10,416 nt of DNA, from assembly GCA_030639665.1 (NCBI GenBank), contig DAOWCC010000079.1, positions 1-10,416 of the forward strand, in the 5' to 3' direction. Shown one piece after another: positions 7,536 to 10,416 of the stretch (its first letter is position 1; every line of letters starts with the position of its first letter). The stretch is from Elusimicrobiota bacterium (GTDB lineage: Bacteria; Elusimicrobiota; Elusimicrobia; Elusimicrobiales; UBA9959). A program made the position numbers and the translations under genes. Under the pieces are notes generated by a model. That model did no database searches, was not told where the DNA came from, and saw nothing but the letters and a program-made list of their open reading frames with translations.

Positions 7536-8373
7536 GATGAGCCTCAATATACGCCGAGGCGCAAATTTTAGATAAATCCCTTATCCTTTTAATTAAGGAA
7601 ACTCTCTCGCTTACCGATATGGCGCCTCTCGCGTCCAGAACATTAAACGCATGAGAACATTTCATGGCCAAATCATGAGCCGGAGCATAATATTTCTTTA
7701 AAGCCAAATCACGCGCCTGCGCTTCATTATCGGCAAAATCCTTTTTTAATTTGACAATATCCGCGGCTTCAAAATTATAATAGGAAAACTGCTCTTCCCG
7801 TTTTTTAAACATCTCGCCATAAGTGATATCATCACTCCATTTGATATCAAAAATATTTTTCTTTTTCTGAGCGAACATCGCAATCCTTTCCAAACCATAT
7901 GTTATTTCAACGCTGATGGGATTTAAATCAAAAGAAGCCATGTGCTGAAAATAAGTAAACTGCGTAATCTCCATGGCGTCAAGCCAAACTTCCCAGCCAA
8001 CGCCTGAAGCGCCCAAAGTGGGAGATTCCCAATCATCTTCAATCCATCTGATATCATGTTCACCGGGATTGATGCCTATTACTTTAAGAGAATTTAAATA
8101 TCTTTGCTGAATATCTTTCATCGGGGGTTTTATAATAACTTGATATTGGTGAAATCTGCTGAGACGATTGGGATTATTGCCATAGCGCCCGTCTGCCGGC
8201 CGTCTCGACGGCTCAACATAAGCCACTTTCATGGGCTTAGGAGTTAGAACGCCGAAAAAAGTGGCGGGATTAAATGTTCCCGCGCCCTTTTCCAAATCAT
8301 AAGGCTGAACAATCGCGCAGCCCTGCTTTGCCCAATAATGGTCAAGCTGTAAAATTATATCCTGTAAATTCAC
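7528..8373 (-). CDS. glyQ: Glycyl-tRNA synthetase alpha subunit
   Basis: Catalytic class II subunit that activates glycine with ATP and, with GlyS, charges tRNA-Gly. It has 281 residues, slightly short of the common 290-300. The family is unmistakable: WAKQGCAIVQPYDLEKGAGT (14-33), the motif 2 region EPSRRPADGRYGNNPNR (54-70), ESPTLGASGVGWEVWLDAME (116-135) and motif 3 YGLERIAMF (159-167). The start is a GTG at 8373 with a strong AAGGAAGG site six bases upstream. The stop overlaps the glyS start by eight bases, so the two subunits are translationally coupled. The 103-base leader after recO holds octamer array C and shows no T-box features. Confidence 0.96.
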   Translation of the reverse strand: MNLQDIILQLDHYWAKQGCAIVQPYDLEKGAGTFNPATFFGVLTPKPMKVAYVEPSRRPADGRYGNNPNRLSRFHQYQVIIKPPMKDIQQRYLNSLKVIGINPGEHDIRWIEDDWESPTLGASGVGWEVWLDAMEITQFTYFQHMASFDLNPISVEITYGLERIAMFAQKKKNIFDIKWSDDITYGEMFKKREEQFSYYNFEAADIVKLKKDFADNEAQARDLALKKYYAPAHDLAMKCSHAFNVLDARGAISVSERVSLIKRIRDLSKICASAYIEAHHE

Positions 8374-8402
8374 TTTTAACCTTCCTTAAATAGCTTCAAA
8401 GA

Positions 8403-8458
8403 GTCTCAAGGTCTCTGTTTCCATACATCTATACTTCCATGCATCCGCTCCTCTACAA
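8403..8458. repeat. Octamer array C, seven units with NTCY core
   Basis: Seven consecutive 8-base units on the plus strand in exact phase. Every unit has T at position 2, C at position 3 and a pyrimidine at position 4, for example TTCCATAC at 8419-8426 and TTCCATGC at 8435-8442. It fills the middle of the recO-glyQ gap, ending 18 bases before the recO stop and starting about 30 bases upstream of the glyQ start. It is the most regular of the three arrays, although no two units are identical. Confidence 0.65.
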
Positions 8459-8476
8459 TTATACCATAATGGATAT

Positions 8477-9103
8477 TTACAGAAATTCTTCGGTTTTAAG
8501 CTTATAATTCAAATGATCGCCCATATATTTTCGTATAAGCTCGTCAATATAATTCATGGTCAAATCATTTATTTCGAGGGAATTGACCTCAGCCCAAGAG
8601 CCGCTGTGTAATACTTTCCAAATTCTTGAATCAATTCCAACCGCGGTTTCTTCAAAACCCGATCCCGCCAATTCCATAAATCTAAGCGTAAACGCCGGTC
8701 TCATCCATACGGAAATTTCGCTAGTTGAGTCCAATTCCTTTAAAGCTGAAAGCATCAAATTGTATTTTTCTTCATTCGGTTGATTGGAAGGAGTAAGCCG
8801 CGACATAAGTTCACAAAAATAGTAAACCAAAAACATTTTTTTTATATCCGCGCGAATAGAAGGGAAAACCGATAAAATTTCTCCGCCCGTGCAAATTGGA
8901 ATGCTCTGCTCATTTTTATGGAATAATCTATAATCTCCCCAGACAAATAATTCACTAAGCGCCTTAAGCTTGCCTTTTGAAACTCTTACGCTTTTGAAAA
9001 CAATATCAAGCTTTCCGTGAAACCGCGTATAGACCGTAACAATACGGTCATTTTCACGCAATTGCGTGTTTTTTAAAACTATGGCCAAATCACAAAAATT
9101 CAT
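8477..9103 (-). CDS. recO: DNA repair protein RecO, short form without zinc cysteines
   Basis: RecO acts in the RecF pathway, binding DNA, annealing strands and helping RecR load RecA at gaps. The N-terminus is typical of the OB-fold domain (LAIVLKNTQLRENDRIVTVYTRFHGKL, residues 6-32, then FKSVRVSKGKLKAL). A helical domain follows (FLVYYFCELM near 91-100 and FTLRFMELAGSGFEE near 138-152), and the end KLKTEEFL matches family C-termini. At 208 residues it is shorter than the usual 230-250. The Cys4 zinc module that normally follows the LELLG-like helix is absent: the sequence passes directly from GSGFEETAVG to DSRIWKVL. The ATG at 9103 has no convincing ribosome-binding site upstream. The recO-glyQ-glyS order is common in bacteria and supports the assignment. 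Confidence 0.87.
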   Translation of the reverse strand: MNFCDLAIVLKNTQLRENDRIVTVYTRFHGKLDIVFKSVRVSKGKLKALSELFVWGDYRLFHKNEQSIPICTGGEILSVFPSIRADIKKMFLVYYFCELMSRLTPSNQPNEEKYNLMLSALKELDSTSEISVWMRPAFTLRFMELAGSGFEETAVGIDSRIWKVLHSGSWAEVNSLEINDLTMNYIDELIRKYMGDHLNYKLKTEEFL

Positions 9104-9141
9104 AATATCATTATTTTATCAAACTTGTTTCCAAAGTATAT

Positions 9142-9157
9142 TTGGTGGACTCACCAA
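9142..9157. promoter_or_regulatory. Short inverted repeat between divergent genes, possible operator
   Basis: A perfect 6-4-6 inverted repeat, TTGGTG (9142-9147) and CACCAA (9152-9157), lies in the 153-base region between recO and the divergent ompA-like gene. It could be an operator or a short hairpin. No flanking U-tract suggests a terminator. A repeat of this size can arise by chance. Confidence 0.25.
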
Positions 9158-9182
9158 TAAAAGTAAAATGACTCTTCAATCA

Positions 9183-9212
9183 TTGAACTTTACCCTCAAT
9201 ATATTCTTTAAT
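9183..9212 (+). promoter_or_regulatory. Candidate sigma-70 promoter for the OmpA-like gene
   Basis: TTGAAC at 9183-9188 and TTTAAT at 9207-9212 are separated by 18 bases, a plausible -35/-10 pair. It would give a leader of roughly 40 bases containing the ribosome-binding site AAGGGAGA (9242-9249). The match to consensus is moderate and the region is AT-rich, so this is tentative. Confidence 0.3.
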
Positions 9213-9256
9213 GTTTGTAGCTTTCCACTACCAGAAAACATAAAGGGAGAATATCC

Positions 9257-10416
9257 ATGACAGTTAAAAAACTCATCTTGCTTACCGGCATACTTTGTCT
9301 TTCATTACTGCAGGCAGTGACTTCAATGGCCGAGGAAAAATATAATTGGGCTCAAAAATTAATCATGCCCATTGAAAACACCCATATTCATCACAATGAA
9401 ACTTATAACTTCGGAAGATATAAATTTGCCCATAGTCCCGCTAAAGAAGGAAAAATAAAATCCATAATTACAATTGAAGGCAAGAAATCATCCATACTTT
9501 ACACTGCCCCTAAAAAAAGCCTTTTTGAAATATTTTCAACTTATAAAAAATTTCTTAAAAATAAAGGATTTGAAATTATTTTTGAATGTGAAAAAGGCTC
9601 CTGCGGAGAATGGAACTTCCACAAAGTCTGGTATGATTTAAATCCCTTTGAAAGCGATTCGGGTTGGAACAATTCAGCTCCCATTACTCAGGGAAGCGGG
9701 AATTATTACATAGCCGCCAAGAAAAAAATTGCCGGCAGTGAGACTTATGTTTCAATCATTACAAATTCCGGCTGGTGGAATCATCCTATTTATAGAGTGG
9801 ATGTGGCTCAAATTTCAGCCTTGGATACCAAAGTCATTCCGGCATCCGACATAGAGAAAACCATGATGGCTGAAGGACGGGCAATTTTTTACGGCATTAA
9901 CTTTGATTCGGGAAAAAGCTCCATTAAGCAAGACTCGGAAGCCACTCTCGCGCAAATTGCCGTTTTCCTTAAAAGAGCAAGCGGTCAGTTTTATGTAGTC
10001 GGTCATACAGACGATCAAGGTTCGCTTTCAACCAATATGCAACTTTCAAAAGATAGAGCAACATCCATTGCGGATTTTTTAATAAAGAAACATAGCGTGC
10101 CATCAAGTAAATTATCAGCCCATGGGGCAGGGCCTCTTTCGCCCGTGGCGTCAAATTTAAATGAGGATGGAAAAGCTTTAAACCGCAGGGTGGAAATAGT
10201 ACAAAAACTTGTGGCTCGCTCCAAAAACTCGTCTCGCTCCACTGTCGATAATATCGTCGATTTTAATATAAAGCAGGACGCCGCGCTTGCGGCTCAAGGA
10301 GAGGGCAGCGCTCAGGAATCCGCTCCCCAGGTTCAACCAGCCAGTCAAACAACTCCTCAAGCGGTTCAGAATACGCAAGAAGAAAACCTTATTCCCGTGC
10401 CGAAAGTTACCGGCAA
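9257..10416 (+). CDS. OmpA-family envelope protein with DUF4892-like N-terminus, cut by window edge
   Basis: The frame is open from the ATG at 9257 to the end of the window (386 codons plus two bases) with no stop, so the gene continues to the right. AAGGGAG lies a few bases upstream. A signal peptide covers residues 1-25 (hydrophobic LILLTGILCLSLLQ, likely cleaved after SMA). Residues about 28-190 resemble DUF4892: FEIFSTYKKFLKNKGFEIIFEC, two cysteines at C111 and C116, then YYIAAKKKIAGSETYVSII. Residues about 207-315 are an OmpA C-terminal peptidoglycan-binding domain with INFDSGKSSI, VVGHTDDQGS (D252/D253), LSKDRA (R267) and NRRVEIV. After about residue 340 comes an A/Q/P-rich low-complexity tail. 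The protein probably sits in the periplasm or outer membrane and contacts peptidoglycan. It is transcribed divergently from recO. Confidence 0.85.
   Translation, partial: MTVKKLILLTGILCLSLLQAVTSMAEEKYNWAQKLIMPIENTHIHHNETYNFGRYKFAHSPAKEGKIKSIITIEGKKSSILYTAPKKSLFEIFSTYKKFLKNKGFEIIFECEKGSCGEWNFHKVWYDLNPFESDSGWNNSAPITQGSGNYYIAAKKKIAGSETYVSIITNSGWWNHPIYRVDVAQISALDTKVIPASDIEKTMMAEGRAIFYGINFDSGKSSIKQDSEATLAQIAVFLKRASGQFYVVGHTDDQGSLSTNMQLSKDRATSIADFLIKKHSVPSSKLSAHGAGPLSPVASNLNEDGKALNRRVEIVQKLVARSKNSSRSTVDNIVDFNIKQDAALAAQGEGSAQESAPQVQPASQTTPQAVQNTQEENLIPVPKVTG

Noticed and set aside
8374..8476. A T-box riboswitch controlling glyQ/glyS
   Set aside because: The leader is only about 103 bases, holds the octamer array, and shows neither a T-box sequence nor a terminator hairpin.
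10207..10260. Repeated CTCGCTCC-type words in the OmpA-like tail as another octamer array
   Set aside because: The repeat spacing is about 18 bases, not 8, and it lies in coding sequence with a serine-rich tail.
9815..10378. Four minus-strand open frames of 61-75 residues
   Set aside because: They are antisense to the OmpA-like gene, whose motifs are clear on the plus strand, and show no family features.

Overview
The window looks like a piece of a Gram-negative bacterial genome of moderately low GC. Evidence for a diderm is an OmpA-type peptidoglycan-binding protein with a signal peptide and a lipoprotein-type solute-binding protein. The split two-subunit glycyl-tRNA synthetase (GlyQ + GlyS) and the RecO-GlyQ-GlyS gene order are bacterial. 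TGA is used as a stop at the ends of both permease genes, so the standard bacterial code applies. I cannot name the taxon; an uncultured lineage is plausible but unproven.

Layout. Positions 1-9103 are read entirely from the minus strand. In transcription order they are recO (8477-9103), glyQ (8373 down), glyS (7535 down), a CUT1-type sugar ABC importer (solute-binding lipoprotein, MalF-like permease, MalG-like permease, MalK-like ATPase; 5371 down to 1176), and a two-gene accessory cassette (a small one-helix membrane protein and an FRG-domain protein; 1130 down to 34). A divergent plus-strand gene begins at 9257 and runs off the right edge. It encodes a DUF4892-like/OmpA envelope protein.

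Housekeeping versus accessory. recO, glyQ and glyS serve DNA repair and translation; glyQ and glyS overlap by 8 bases. The importer genes form a tight operon, with an ATGA overlap between the two permeases, and the cassette at 34-1130 is visibly more AT-rich than the importer. Both cassette genes look damaged. The FRG gene has a -1 frameshift in an A5 run, and its natural C-terminus is readable in the other frame. The small membrane gene has no start codon before its transmembrane helix.

The most unusual feature is a set of imperfect 8-base-period tandem arrays. They occupy three of the intergenic gaps on the minus-strand side: 1131-1170, 2272-2367 and 8403-8458. Their units differ but keep strict 8-base phase and fixed positions; a T-C core (roughly NTCY) is shared by most units. 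I know of no standard element that explains them. No stretch longer than 300 bases lacks a gene. No tRNA, rRNA, CRISPR array or insertion sequence was seen.
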